NCBI GenBank assembly: GCA_000310025.1
Contig: FN649740.1
Location: forward strand, 3,105,838-3,119,240
DNA from: Ectocarpus siliculosus
Lineage: Eukaryota > Sar > Phaeophyceae > Ectocarpales > Ectocarpaceae
Length of the DNA: 13,403 bases
Reading direction: 5' to 3'
The translations under genes were made by a program, and so were the position numbers. The notes under the pieces are model-generated. The model did no database searches. It was not told where the DNA came from and saw only the letters and a list, made by a program, of their open reading frames with translations. This document shows positions 1 to 8,248 of this stretch, piece by piece. Position 1 is the stretch's first letter; each line of letters starts with the position of its first letter.

Positions 1-36
1 AATGTTCAAAGGATTGGGGCAGGCAGGTTTAGGATT

Positions 37-60
37 CCCCCCCCCCCCCCCCCCCCCCCC
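37..60. repeat. Poly-C homopolymer tract (24 bases)
   Basis: An uninterrupted run of 24 C follows a G-rich stretch (ggggcaggcagg). This is read directly. It is a simple repeat whose exact length may be unreliable because of assembly or sequencing error. No coding context is visible. Confidence 0.9.
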
Positions 61-1423
61 TGTAGTTCTCTACTGGGTCAACGACAAAATATCGGGGAGA
101 ATCCCTCCGTTGTGTCGTGTATTGTAAAATGTAACCTTCACAGGGGACACGGTGCAGTGTCTATTGACAGCTTGCTGGTTTGTTAGATATCAGGAATAAT
201 TTTGTAAAAACCATGGAAGATGGAACGAAGGCTACATCAGCAGTACATCACTCGTTTTTCAAATCTACAGATTTTTTAATTTCACGGACAGCAGTTACAC
301 AGCAGTAGTATCACAAGGCGTATGTGCATACCACCTCACACAACAAGAGCATGCGAGACCATATTGTAGTGACGACCACGGCGCGGTAAACAGGCAGGTA
401 TTTGAATGCTGTGTCCCCAAAGTGCCCCCATTTGGGGGTCCAGTACTACGTACTACTGCACCCCGCTTGCATGCTTCATCCACATACGGATGGTTGCTGA
501 AATACGAAGTAATAAAGTAATAAATGGGACTGTAAAGGAGGTTGGACTGGCTGGATATGTATGCATTCATACAGCAGGAATGTTGTCTACTTGGTGGTGC
601 GGCCGAGGTAGCTTTCGTTTTCTTTTCAAAAGGCTCACCTGCAGCAGACGAGCCGGAAGTCTGACACAGAGAGAAACGAGGACAGTGTACCACACCAGCT
701 TTCGCGTCACCGCGGTGCCGCGCAACTGTTCGGCGCCAAGTCGGCGCCCGGTGGGGGATACGCAACCAGGACAGCTGTACGTTTGACGGGGTGTCTTACA
801 TATCCCGCCGCATTTTCGGCGGCAGCATGCGACTCACGACACCGCCATCTTCTCTGCTGCTGTCTGCCTCTGTCTCTCCGCAGAGTACGGCAGCGAAAGA
901 AGGTGGGCCGGTTTGTTTCTTGCCCCTCACACAAAGTGTCGCACCACGCACCCTTTTCAACATAAGAAACACCCACGCCCTTGATATACGCAAGGAGTCG
1001 TCTGGATTGAGAGCTACTCTACATCAGAGTACACGGTAGAGACACTACTACCGCGGTTCATGTAGACTACATGTAACAAGAGCAGCTGTATACCAATGAG
1101 CGCCACCAAATAAGAACCTCTTATTTTGGGAGAGGCTAGCGGCTTACTGGCTGCCCAAACCAAGCAACTGCTGTTTTTATTTGTGACTTCAATATGGTTT
1201 TTATTCCGGTCGCGCGCATTTTTCTCCCTGAAATTTAAATCTTTATTGTATTTTTCCGAAGTGTCATTTTTATTATTATTTTCCACGAAGTCTGAAAGGT
1301 AACTCTCTGGCAAATAACGAGGGGGCGACACCGGTCGCTTCCCTCTCTCATCCAGAATCCAAGTTTCCTTTCATGTCAACTGGCTGGGCCTAACAAAATG
1401 TCGTCTCAGTATACCGAGACCCC
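61..1423. other. Stretch with no supportable gene
   Basis: Reading frames on both strands are short, overlap each other and show no recognisable domain. The longest (about 150 codons on the minus strand, 295-765) is cysteine- and proline-rich without family features. Composition shifts from mixed to AT-rich around 1180-1300. The only local structures I note are a palindrome at 1059-1073 and a short stem at 1106-1130 (cctct/agagg arms). It could be intergenic DNA, UTR or eroded transposon flank. Confidence 0.5.
1059..1073. repeat. Perfect 15-nt palindrome (7-bp arms)
   Basis: CATGTAG, one central base, then CTACATG. The arms are perfect reverse complements. It is isolated, with no adjacent gene, so a regulatory role cannot be argued. 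Confidence 0.6.
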
Positions 1424-1442
1424 CAATGGTACTCTACCATTG
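1424..1442. repeat. Perfect 8-bp inverted repeat beyond the retroelement recombinase stop
   Basis: CAATGGTA, the 3-base loop CTC, then TACCATTG. It lies 67 bases past the recombinase stop codon (1509-1511) in the direction of the element. DIRS-like elements carry inverted or otherwise unusual termini, so this could be a piece of the terminal structure. It could equally be a chance hairpin; no partner was found at the other end of the element. Confidence 0.55.
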
Positions 1443-1508
1443 ACATCCACCAACATCGACGTTTAGTGGGACGGCATTCTGTCTCCCTTGCCCGTACCTT
1501 CGTATATG

Positions 1509-2330
1509 CTAACCCTCCTTCTGCTCCTTCCATCCCTTTGCTAGTTTACGGGATACTATGTCTACGTCCACCATATTGTCCCGAGTATATATCTTGTACG
1601 TACCGGACCCTTCCTTCCATCAACCCTCTCTGTATAATTCTATCCGGTACGTCTCCTCCCGCTGCCAACGTGGTGGCGGCCCCGATCCTCAATGAATGCA
1701 AGCCAACCTGTCTCGGGTCGCCACCTACCTTCTCCACAATCTGGCGAAGGGCGCTAAGAGCTTTGGAATATCCCCAAACCTTAACCGACCTGCTCCTACT
1801 GCAACGAAACGAGCACAGAGGGGCGTTCTCAGGCAAAGCAAGATGGCACGCCATCAATTCCACCAACACCGCCACGGCACCGCCACCGGCGCCTATCTGA
1901 GAACTCGGACCTCGTGCGACATCGCGCACTCGTGTAACGTACGCCCCCATTCCGACTGATCTCCCTTGTGGCCACGAAACCGAACCCGGACACCCGTAGC
2001 CTTGTGCCAGTGCAACGGGGTTAACACGTGCTCCCCGTCGAAAAACTCGACGTCGCTCCGCCGCAAACAATGCACCTGGTGGCAGTGTCCCGACATCGTG
2101 GCAAAAATCACATCCGAACGCGCCACCAGAAAATACGACAACGCCAAGCATAGACCTGCCTATCGACGCGATGAAAATACTGTACAGCGGCGAGCTTGCC
2201 GGAAATGGTCGGTGCAACGTTACCCTTACCTGCACAACACCACGCCACAAATTCCAGGAGTGCTTGTCCCAGCACCGTATCGTCCGCCTCCCCCGAGAGG
2301 TACACCGACTCGCTAATCAACCCGAGAAAA
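1509..2330 (-). pseudogene. Tyrosine recombinase domain of the DIRS-like element (frameshifted)
   Basis: The fragments run in order on the minus strand. An N-terminal core-binding-like helix region (LLEFVAWCCAGKG..PTISGKLAAVQYFHR) lies near 2200-2290. The first catalytic arginine is in LVARSD, in the frame ending at 1893. An RGHKGDQ stretch follows, then the HxxR motif HSLR at 1687-1698 inside GLHSLRIGAATTLAAGGD. The candidate nucleophile tyrosines are in the YKIYTR block (codons 1596-1598 and 1587-1589). The reading frame changes after YFHR, after HKGDQ and again after DRIIQR (about 1627). In the last frame a TGA at 1620-1622 sits where the family usually has Arg or Trp, just before WK. The frame then runs to TAG at 1509-1511. 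All R-H-R-Y landmarks are recognisable but spread over at least three frames, so this is a pseudogene. Confidence 0.85.
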
Positions 2331-2937
2331 ACACACTAAGCCCGCCAACCCGACCTGTAAGTTCTTCGAGACGACTGCGCAACTGACTCGCGGACGTACT
2401 CGCAGCTAAAACGCCGGTACAAATATCGGAGACCTCCGGGTCCAAGACCTCAGCCTGCTGGCGAAACCGCTCCCGCACGTCCTGACTGAATTCGAAACAC
2501 CATTATACTCCCGAACGGAATTCAGCATGCAAGAAATACCCCCCCATGGCATCACCAGATGCATCTGACCACAAAAGACACGAATATGGTTGATCGAAAA
2601 AACAAACAAATTAACAAGTGGGGCTGTTAACACCCGCGACGGCGACCCCAAGCCCCCGTCTACCATCAGACGCCAAAACTGCATCTCTGCATGAAACTCG
2701 GGACCTATCCGTGTCCGCTCCTGCCCCCGGGCTGTCAATTGCACCGGCGGGAGCCCCAACTGGTTGAACACACGGCGAACAAAGTATTTACCAGGCCGCA
2801 CGACTTCACATATATGCAACAGCGAACCAATCACCCCCCGCAACTCGGGCTCAGAAGCACAGTGGCGCTTGGGGGGCCACTCGCGGATTGCGCCCGCAGA
2901 CGTGCCAGCTTGTCTGCGGGAACCGAAATCGTCATAG
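2331..2937 (-). pseudogene. RT end, connection and RNase H remnant of the DIRS-like element
   Basis: Continuing from the RT fragment, the minus strand reads WDIDTVAMTISVPADKL (about 2880-2935). After a frame change it reads LRGVIGSLLHICEVVRPGKYFVRR and FHAEMQFWRLMVDGGLG, the linker between RT and RNase H in these elements. In another frame near 2540-2570 comes WSDASGDAMGGYF, the first acidic strand of an RNase H fold. A TAA stop follows, and then FSQDVRERFRQQ is joined directly to AEVLDPEVSDICTGVLAAS, which belongs to the linker before the recombinase. The rest of the RNase H is therefore missing. The linker frame ends in TGA near 2325. No function can remain. Confidence 0.8.
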
Positions 2938-3549
2938 CTACTGTATCAATGTCCCACCCGAGCACACACAATCGTGTTTGCCACGAAGAGAGTTTATGCG
3001 GAGACAACAGGGGGGGGGGTCCCCAGGCCCTCGCGCGCCAAACACACGGAAATGGTCCGATTCACACGACGCGGACGACACTTTACACCGTGCGCCAGTC
3101 GGGGTCCACATGACTTCGACAAGGATACCACCGTCTACATAGGGCTTCACGAAAAACGAGTCGGAACGACCGCCTCCTGAACCGGGGGGAATGCGACACC
3201 CAGGGGGAAAGGGGGGTGGCGTATCCCGTTCGCTAGGCAAGGGGACCTCAACATGGTCCGTGGCTCTACGTCCTAGCTCGGTAACGACTGCATCGGACGA
3301 GGAGCCCTGCGCCCCCGCGCCCCCATACATCGGCGCTGGCGCAACCCCGGCAGCACCACCCGCCGCAGACCCGTCGCTCCGAGCGCGTACGGCCGCCAGC
3401 GCCTCCTCGAACCTCGCCGCCATGTCGGTTTTGAGGTCCTCAACCGACGCGCTAATAATGGCCCGTTCGTTAGCGCTGTCCTGCCTTTCCGCCTGGTACT
3501 CCTCGCGGCCAATCACGGACTCATCCGAGACGTCCCCGTCCCGACTCAT
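2938..3549 (-). pseudogene. Gag-like N terminus fused to reverse transcriptase fragment
   Basis: A 203-codon open frame. Residues 1-60 are charged and helix-prone (EEYQAERQDSANERAI, DLKTDMAARFEEAL), as in a gag-like coiled region. Residues 61-128 are Gly/Ala/Pro/Ser-rich. From about residue 129 it changes abruptly to RT sequence: SDSFFVKPYVDGGILVEV. Residues 137-140, YVDG, occupy the YVDD catalytic motif; one A-to-G transition (codon 3130-3132 reads GGT) would explain the loss of the second aspartate. RT motifs upstream of this are absent, so an internal deletion has joined gag to RT. After residue 180 the frame is lost at a 10-base homopolymer (G10 on plus, 3010-3019). The continuation HKLSSWQTRL is in another frame. 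The ORF looks intact but is a deletion product. Confidence 0.75.
3010..3019. repeat. G10 homopolymer at a frameshift point
   Basis: Ten G on the plus strand. One extra base here would bring the downstream RT sequence (HKLSSWQTRL, then WDIDTVAM) into frame with the upstream fragment. The indel is therefore probably homopolymer slippage in the genome, or a sequencing error. Confidence 0.7.
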
Positions 3550-3823
3550 ACCTCCGTCCCCCGACGACGGCCCCCCGATGACCGATCAATATCCTGATCA
3601 CGGGCGAACAATTGGGTATGAAGACACAAGGACGAAATTATATATGGGGGACGTCAGAACGATGATGTAGTAAACGCGTCACGGTATACACCTGCCTACC
3701 AGCGCGCACAGTAACATCTCCTCGCTCGTGTAATAGCCGGTGCAGTCGGACCATGTACCCCTCAAGCAGTGCACGACGACCCACCAGTCGCGTGTACCAG
3801 ACCGGTCATTGCAAGATACATCG

Positions 3824-4630
3824 TGTGTCATGACGGCCGCCTTCCGTCTCGTAGGCACGCTATTAGCAACATATATGTCATACATCTGGCGGCCGGCTCC
3901 TGACAACCACGACTCGTCCCCAGACGACACGCCATCATGGTGTGCAATGAACCACATGCTCCCCTTCTCAGATGTGAACCACTGTGCCTAGACATCACCG
4001 GATGTAGGCCAATAAGTTGCGCGATCATGTACACCAGTACATGTGTCGACTTTCCACGAGCGCGTTTGTGTTTTGGCTCCGTCCAGCTATGGTTTCTTGC
4101 ATACCCACCCCTCCATCCCTCGTATGTGAGACGATTCCTTCCCATTCATACCAGCGTCATCGACGGATTTATCGATTTATTTGATGCGCCACGGGCTAGC
4201 GGGATGCGAAGCTGTGTACACCGATAGACAGCAATTCTTGTTTAGAGGTGTCCATAAGAAGACGCCCGCACCCATGCGGCACATGTATGTAGTCTCATCA
4301 TATGACGGCATACATGTTGGTTCCGTGTCTCTCTCCACTCCCGTAGTCTCGCATGTTTGTTTTTCCTTGCTACAAGCATGCCAGGAAAAGACAACAAACC
4401 CTGTCTCCCTGCCCACCTGTACTAGCAACATCGACACAGGTGTCTGGGTTTACCACATCGATGCGCAACAAGTGGGCGAGACGCGAGGCCGTAAGCCGGT
4501 ACCATACACACCAGCGTAACCAACTCTACATATATTGGTTCTTTCCACCAAATTATGTCGTTCCACCGACTATCCCGTGCACTACAACCCACATTCGGGC
4601 GTGCACAACCGGCCCATGCAACATTTGGTA
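3824..4630. repeat. Diverged repeat unit split by ~500 bp of other sequence
   Basis: The left part (3824-3935) matches the unit start, from the tgtgtcatgacggccgc anchor through ggctcctgacaaccacgac. The right part (about 4440-4630) matches the second half: gtctgggtttaccac, gaggccgtaagccggtacca, then the head module with tctttccaccaaattat at 4540-4556. Between them about 500 bases do not match a unit. Part of that segment (about 3965-4090) resembles the spacer before the second array (about 6025-6130), with the shared pattern gcctagacatcaccgg against gcttaggcatcgccgg. This is the most diverged copy, probably the oldest or outermost. Confidence 0.65.
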
Positions 4631-4900
4631 TGTGTCATGACGACCGCATACCTTCTCGCAGTCGCACCAGCGACCTACATGCCATACACCTGGCGCGCGG
4701 TTCCTGACCACCACGGATCATCTCCAACGACCCGCCATCCTGGTCTACCATCAAGAGGCCGTGAGCCGGCAACCATGCGCTCCAGCATAACCAGCTCCAT
4801 ATCTATTGACTTGTTCTGTTTATCGTGCTGTTCCATCGATTATTTCACGCACGACGACCTACAGTCGCGCACGCACAACCGGCCCATGTAAGATTCAGTG
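4631..4900. repeat. Array 1, unit 1 (270 bp, subtype with cgcggttcctgacc)
   Basis: This unit shares the variants tctcgcagtcgcaccagcg and gcgcggttcctgaccaccac with the first unit of array 2 (6228). The following units instead read ttgctttcggctcctgat. It is therefore a distinct subtype at the leading position of each array. Confidence 0.85.
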
Positions 4901-5151
4901 TGTGTCATGACGGCCGCACGCCGTTCCGCAGTCGCACCAGCGACCTACATGCCATACATCTTGCTTTCGGCTCCTGATAACCACGACGCATCACCTGATG
5001 AGACGCGACCATCAATAGGCCGTGAGCCGGCAACCATGCGCTCCAGCGTAACCAGCTCCATATCTATTGACTTATCTTGCCGTTCCACCGATTTTCCATG
5101 CACGACGACCCACAGTCGCGCGCGCCCAACCGGCCCAGGTAAGATTCAGTA
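4901..5151. repeat. Array 1, unit 2 (251 bp)
   Basis: Nearly identical by eye to the next unit over its whole length, except for a small deletion after tattgactta and scattered substitutions. The closeness to unit 3 suggests recent duplication or gene conversion. Confidence 0.85.
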
Positions 5152-5412
5152 TGTGTCATGACGGCCGCATGCCGTTCCGCAGTCGCACCAGCGACCTACA
5201 TGCCATACGTCTTGCTTTCGGCTCCTGATAACCACGACGCATCACCTGATGAGACGCGACCATCAATAGGCCGTGAGCCGGCAACCATACGCTCCAGCGT
5301 AACCAGCTCCATATCTATTGACTTGTTTTGTTTATCTCGCCGTTCCACCGATTATTCCATGCACGACGACCCGCATTCGCGCGTGCACAACCGGCCCATG
5401 TAAGATTCAGTC
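5152..5412. repeat. Array 1, unit 3 (261 bp)
   Basis: Same subtype as unit 2, with the full ctattgacttgttttgttta segment. It ends in acaaccggcccatgtaagattcag, the junction sequence seen at most unit ends. Confidence 0.85.
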
Positions 5413-5508
5413 TGTGTCATGACGGCCGCATGCCGTTTCGCAGTCGCACCAGCGACATTCACGCCATACATCTTGCTTTCGGCTCCTGGTAACCACGACT
5501 CGTCACCC
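5413..5508. repeat. Array 1, unit 4 (truncated)
   Basis: It follows the unit start through ggctcctggtaaccacgact and then leaves the unit just before gattagtcg, where the tail module begins. Array 2 is truncated at the equivalent point (6847/6848), so the truncation predates the duplication of the block. Confidence 0.8.
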
Positions 5509-5853
5509 GATTAGTCGCTACAATTGTACCATGTTCGACAATCAATCATCTCACCCTTCTCATCCGGTCCACATTGACTTCTGGAAAACCTCGTGGGAAA
5601 AAAAAAACCATTCATCAAGTGTACACGACATGACAAGCAGCAACGACAACCGAAAGTAGATTTGTGTTTGTCTCTGGGTTTGGACGGCGGTTTTTCACCA
5701 ATCCACCACCCTTGTCTCGCGCCGACAAACACCCTAGATAATAAGTCTCGTCTTGTGATCGGGATTTATCACAACCACACCATAGTTTCTCTGACAATAT
5801 GGATCGAAAAGTACAACACTTTTGCGATGCTATTGATTTCCTGTCGCATCATT
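5509..5853. repeat. Tail module, copy 1
   Basis: Starts at gattagtcg and matches 6848-7198 nearly throughout. Within it, 5556-5609 (54 bases including a 10-base A run at 5598-5607) is identical to 6887-6940. A second identical block of 31 bases lies at 5613-5643 and 6945-6975. The end (acaacacttttgcgatgc) is still recognisable in copy 2. No ORF is shared by both copies. Confidence 0.85.
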
Positions 5854-5956
5854 GTATGCAGCTCCATGTACACCAGTACATCACTCGTGGATGACTAACG
5901 AAGCATGCTTGTCTGTGGCACCCACCACTGTCACATGTACATAGTGCCACCCCTGA

Positions 5957-6026
5957 TCCACACACCGGTGCGAACCATGCACCACCCAATGTCCACACAC
6001 CGGTGCAAACCATGCACCACCCAATC
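5957..6026. repeat. 35-bp direct tandem duplication
   Basis: Unit 5957-5991 (tccacacaccggtgcgaacc...) is repeated at 5992-6026 with only two differences. It lies in the spacer between the two repeat arrays and is unrelated to the ~260-bp unit. Confidence 0.9.
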
Positions 6027-6227
6027 TGACCATTGTGCTTAGGCATCGCCGGGCCTAGGCTCACGAAATGCGCGATGATAGACTGCCGAATGGGTCACGT
6101 ACGCATTCTGTTTTTGGGTTGGTTTGTGTGCCGTGTGTCTTTCCACCAAATTATTTGGTTCCACCGATTTGTCCATGCACGGAATCCACATTTGGGCGCG
6201 CACAACCGGCCCCTGCCACATATGGTA

Positions 6228-6493
6228 TGTGTCCTGACGACCTCGTATCGTCTCGCAGTCGCACCAGCGACCTACATGCCATACGCCCGGCGTGCGGTTC
6301 CTGACCATTACGGATCATCTTCAATGTCCGCCTGGGTCTACCATCAATAGGCCGTGAGCCGGCAACCATACGCTCCAGCGCAACCAGCTCTTTATCTATT
6401 GACTTCTTCCGTTGATCGTGCCGTTCCACCGATTATTCCCAGCACCGCGATCCACCGTCGCGCGTGCACAACCGGCCCATGTAAGGTTCCGTA
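6228..6493. repeat. Array 2, unit 1 (266 bp, leading subtype)
   Basis: It carries tctcgcagtcgcaccagcg and gtgcggttcctgaccatta, so it pairs with unit 1 of array 1 and not with its own neighbour. The head module upstream (tctttccaccaaattat, 6138-6154) is also shared with array 1. Confidence 0.85.
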
Positions 6494-6753
6494 TGTGTCA
6501 TGACGGCCGCACGCCGTTACACAGGCGCACCAGCGCCTACATGCCATACATCTTGCTGTTGGCTCCTGATCACCACGACTCATCACATGACGAGACGCCA
6601 CCATCAATAGGCCGCGAGCCGGCACCATACGCTCCAGCGCAACCAGCTCCATATCTATTGATTTTTCTTTGTTTATCGTGCCGTTCCACCGATTATTCCA
6701 CGCACGACTACCCACATTCGTGCGTGCCCAACCGGCCCATGCAAGATTCAGTA
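6494..6753. repeat. Array 2, unit 2 (260 bp)
   Basis: Same subtype as units 2 and 3 of array 1, but more diverged (ttacacaggcgcaccagcgcc, ttgctgttggctcctgatc). Array 2 has one full unit fewer than array 1. Confidence 0.85.
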
Positions 6754-6847
6754 TGTGCCATGACGGCCTCATGCCGTCCACATTCGCACCAGCGACCTAC
6801 ATGCCATACATCTTGCTTTCGGCCCCTGATAACTACGACCCATCATC
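6754..6847. repeat. Array 2, unit 3 (truncated)
   Basis: Starts tgtgccatgacggcctcatg and breaks off after ggcccctgataactacgac, just before the tail module. The break is at the same relative place as unit 4 of array 1. Confidence 0.8.
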
Positions 6848-7198
6848 GATTAGTCGTTATCATGCCCAACGATCGGTCATCGTACTCTTCTCATCCGGTC
6901 CACATTGACTTCTGGAAAACCTCGTGGGAAAAAAAAAACCCGTCCATCAAGTGTACACGACATGACAAGCAGCAATAACAACCGAAAATAGATTTGTTTT
7001 TGTGTGTGGGTTTGGCACTGGGTTTGGACGGCAGTTTTGTTTGTCACCAATCCACCACCCTTGTCGCACTGCGACAAACACCCCAGACGATGTGTCTCGT
7101 CTCGCGATCAGTATTTCTGATAATCACACCATAGTGTCTCTGACACTACGGACCGGAAAGCACAACGCGTTTTCGATGCGGTCCTGTCTTTCGCATCT
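6848..7198. repeat. Tail module, copy 2
   Basis: Second copy of the tail at 5509-5853, slightly longer because of a small insertion near 7000-7020 (gtgtgggtttggcactgg). It keeps the 10-base A run (6929-6938) and the two identical blocks described for copy 1. Confidence 0.85.
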
Positions 7199-8227
7199 TT
7201 CTCATAGTCGATGCGTTGAAGTTTAAAAATTGGGACCGCAGTCACATCATAACCGCACGCAGCACCCCGAATTCCACCTTCGGCACGGTGCCCTGTAATG
7301 CGACACCCATAACCGGCCGCGGCGCCTCTCCCGCGCAACCAGCACACGCACCGCGGCCACCTAACCACATTGTCGGTGAGACATAATATATGCTGTATGC
7401 GTACATAGGAACGCGAACACGCGCTCGTACCGCTCTATGTGACCATCACTCAGCACACCAGAAGTGATCGGGTGCTTCGGACATGCTCGATGATATCTGC
7501 TGTCGCATGATGCAAACTCGGCCGGTACCCCGCGCAAGCGAACGACCGGCATCGAGGGAGTCGCGGCGCCTACCGCATGCACACCCGCGCACACACCGCA
7601 GTCACACCAGTAACCGGTGGCTTCTTTCGGACGCGCTTTCCGAACACGCCCAACAGCAGTCAACAACATCGATACAGCATGCCCACACCCGCCCGCCACT
7701 TCAGATATGGCACGTGAATCCTTCTCGGCCCCCGTGTGCCGTATACAATAACAACATTTGTCATTGTGTGCACTCACTGCTGTCTGCGAAAGCCAGCTCT
7801 CGCTGTGATGCTGCTGGGATAACACGCCACATCGCAGTCAGTCGCACGTACCAAGCGAAGTCGATGTGTTCCAGGCTCGACGTAGCGACTCCTCCCGCCC
7901 AGCGGTAGTGGCCTCCGCCCCGTCGGAAAAGACGACAACACTAGCTCCCGCAACAGAATGTCCTAAACCAGCAGCTGGCAGAGTGTTGTCCAATCGTACG
8001 TCTAGCAGTCCCTGTGCTCCAGCACTGCTGATGCTCCAACGTGATCGGGCGCAAACGGAATGTCCTGCGGGCAGCTGCCTTATCTCGGTGCGCATGCCTC
8101 CTCTCCTGCAAGCACGCAGACATACTCTTTGCCATATAATATAAATGCCCACTCCTTCTACCAACTCCAATAAACACCAATTTCAGACTCCTCCCCCCTT
8201 TGGTAGGATCCATCTGAAATATTCGCT
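7199..8227. other. Stretch with no supportable gene
   Basis: Short overlapping frames occur on both strands. A minus-strand frame at 7361-7825 contains a few Cys/His clusters (WCDCGVC, then CDSRYHRAC) that faintly recall a zinc-binding fold. The spacing does not satisfy a PHD or RING pattern, and composition is not convincing. A 21-22-base motif (accgcagtcacaYcaNtaaccg) occurs at 7235-7255 and 7595-7616 and resembles the ccgcagtcgcaccagcg part of the tandem unit. The left part of this stretch may therefore be an eroded extension of the repeat block. Confidence 0.4.
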
Positions 8228-8248
8228 TTTTGTAGAAAAATACTGCTG
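8228..8248. repeat. Flanking direct repeat, left copy (21 nt)
   Basis: ttttgtagaaaaatactgctg matches 9393-9413 (ttttgtagagaagtactgttg) at 18 of 21 positions. The pair brackets the EEP gene at a distance of about 1.16 kb. It might mark the ends of an inserted segment or be a dispersed repeat fragment. The match is too short to decide. Confidence 0.4.

Larger units (their letters stand above)
1509..3549 (-). mobile_element. Decayed DIRS-like (tyrosine-recombinase) retrotransposon
   Basis: Read on the minus strand from 3549 to 1509, protein fragments appear in the DIRS order: gag-like N terminus, reverse transcriptase C-terminal part, connection/RNase H, then tyrosine recombinase. The frame changes several times and stops are present. 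The RT motif C reads YVDG instead of YVDD. RT upstream of motif C is missing, and the RNase H is interrupted by a deletion. The last reading frame ends in a plausible native stop (TAG, 1509-1511). Known for the family: DIRS elements reverse-transcribe RNA and insert with a tyrosine recombinase instead of a DDE integrase. This copy cannot be autonomous. The element's terminal repeats were not identified, so the true borders may lie outside these coordinates. Ngaro-like or another YR-retroelement lineage is an alternative name. Confidence 0.85.
3690..7198. repeat. Complex repeat block built from a ~260-bp tandem unit
   Basis: The anchor tgtgtcatgacgg (with small changes) recurs at 3824, 4631, 4901, 5152 and 5413, and again at 6228, 6494 and 6754. 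Intervals within the two arrays are 270, 251, 261 and 266, 260 bases. Each unit carries, in order, gtcgcaccagcgacctacat, gccgtgagccggcaacca, a ctattgactt block, gttccaccgat and acaaccggcccat. Two arrays (4631-5508 and 6228-6847) are each followed by the same tail (5509-5853 and 6848-7198) and preceded by a similar head (near 4540 and 6138). A diverged and interrupted copy begins near 3690. No protein family is recognised. It may be a local satellite or the non-coding part of an unknown transposable element. Confidence 0.9.

Noticed and set aside
1466-1900. 144-codon plus-strand frame
   Set aside because: Antisense to the tyrosine recombinase remnant, which has clear family motifs.
3576-6882. 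12-bp inverted repeat (cgatgaccgatc at 3576-3587, gatcggtcatcg at 6871-6882) as transposon ends
   Set aside because: Several 12-bp inverted matches are expected by chance in a window this size, and neither lies at a structural border.
3690-7198. CRISPR-like array
   Set aside because: Units are ~260 bp and similar throughout, with no short constant repeat separated by unique spacers, and the sequence is eukaryotic in character.
7361-7825. Possible PHD-like zinc finger on the minus strand
   Set aside because: Cys/His clusters are present, but spacing and the final C-x2-C pair do not fit a PHD or RING finger, and the rest of the frame looks non-coding.
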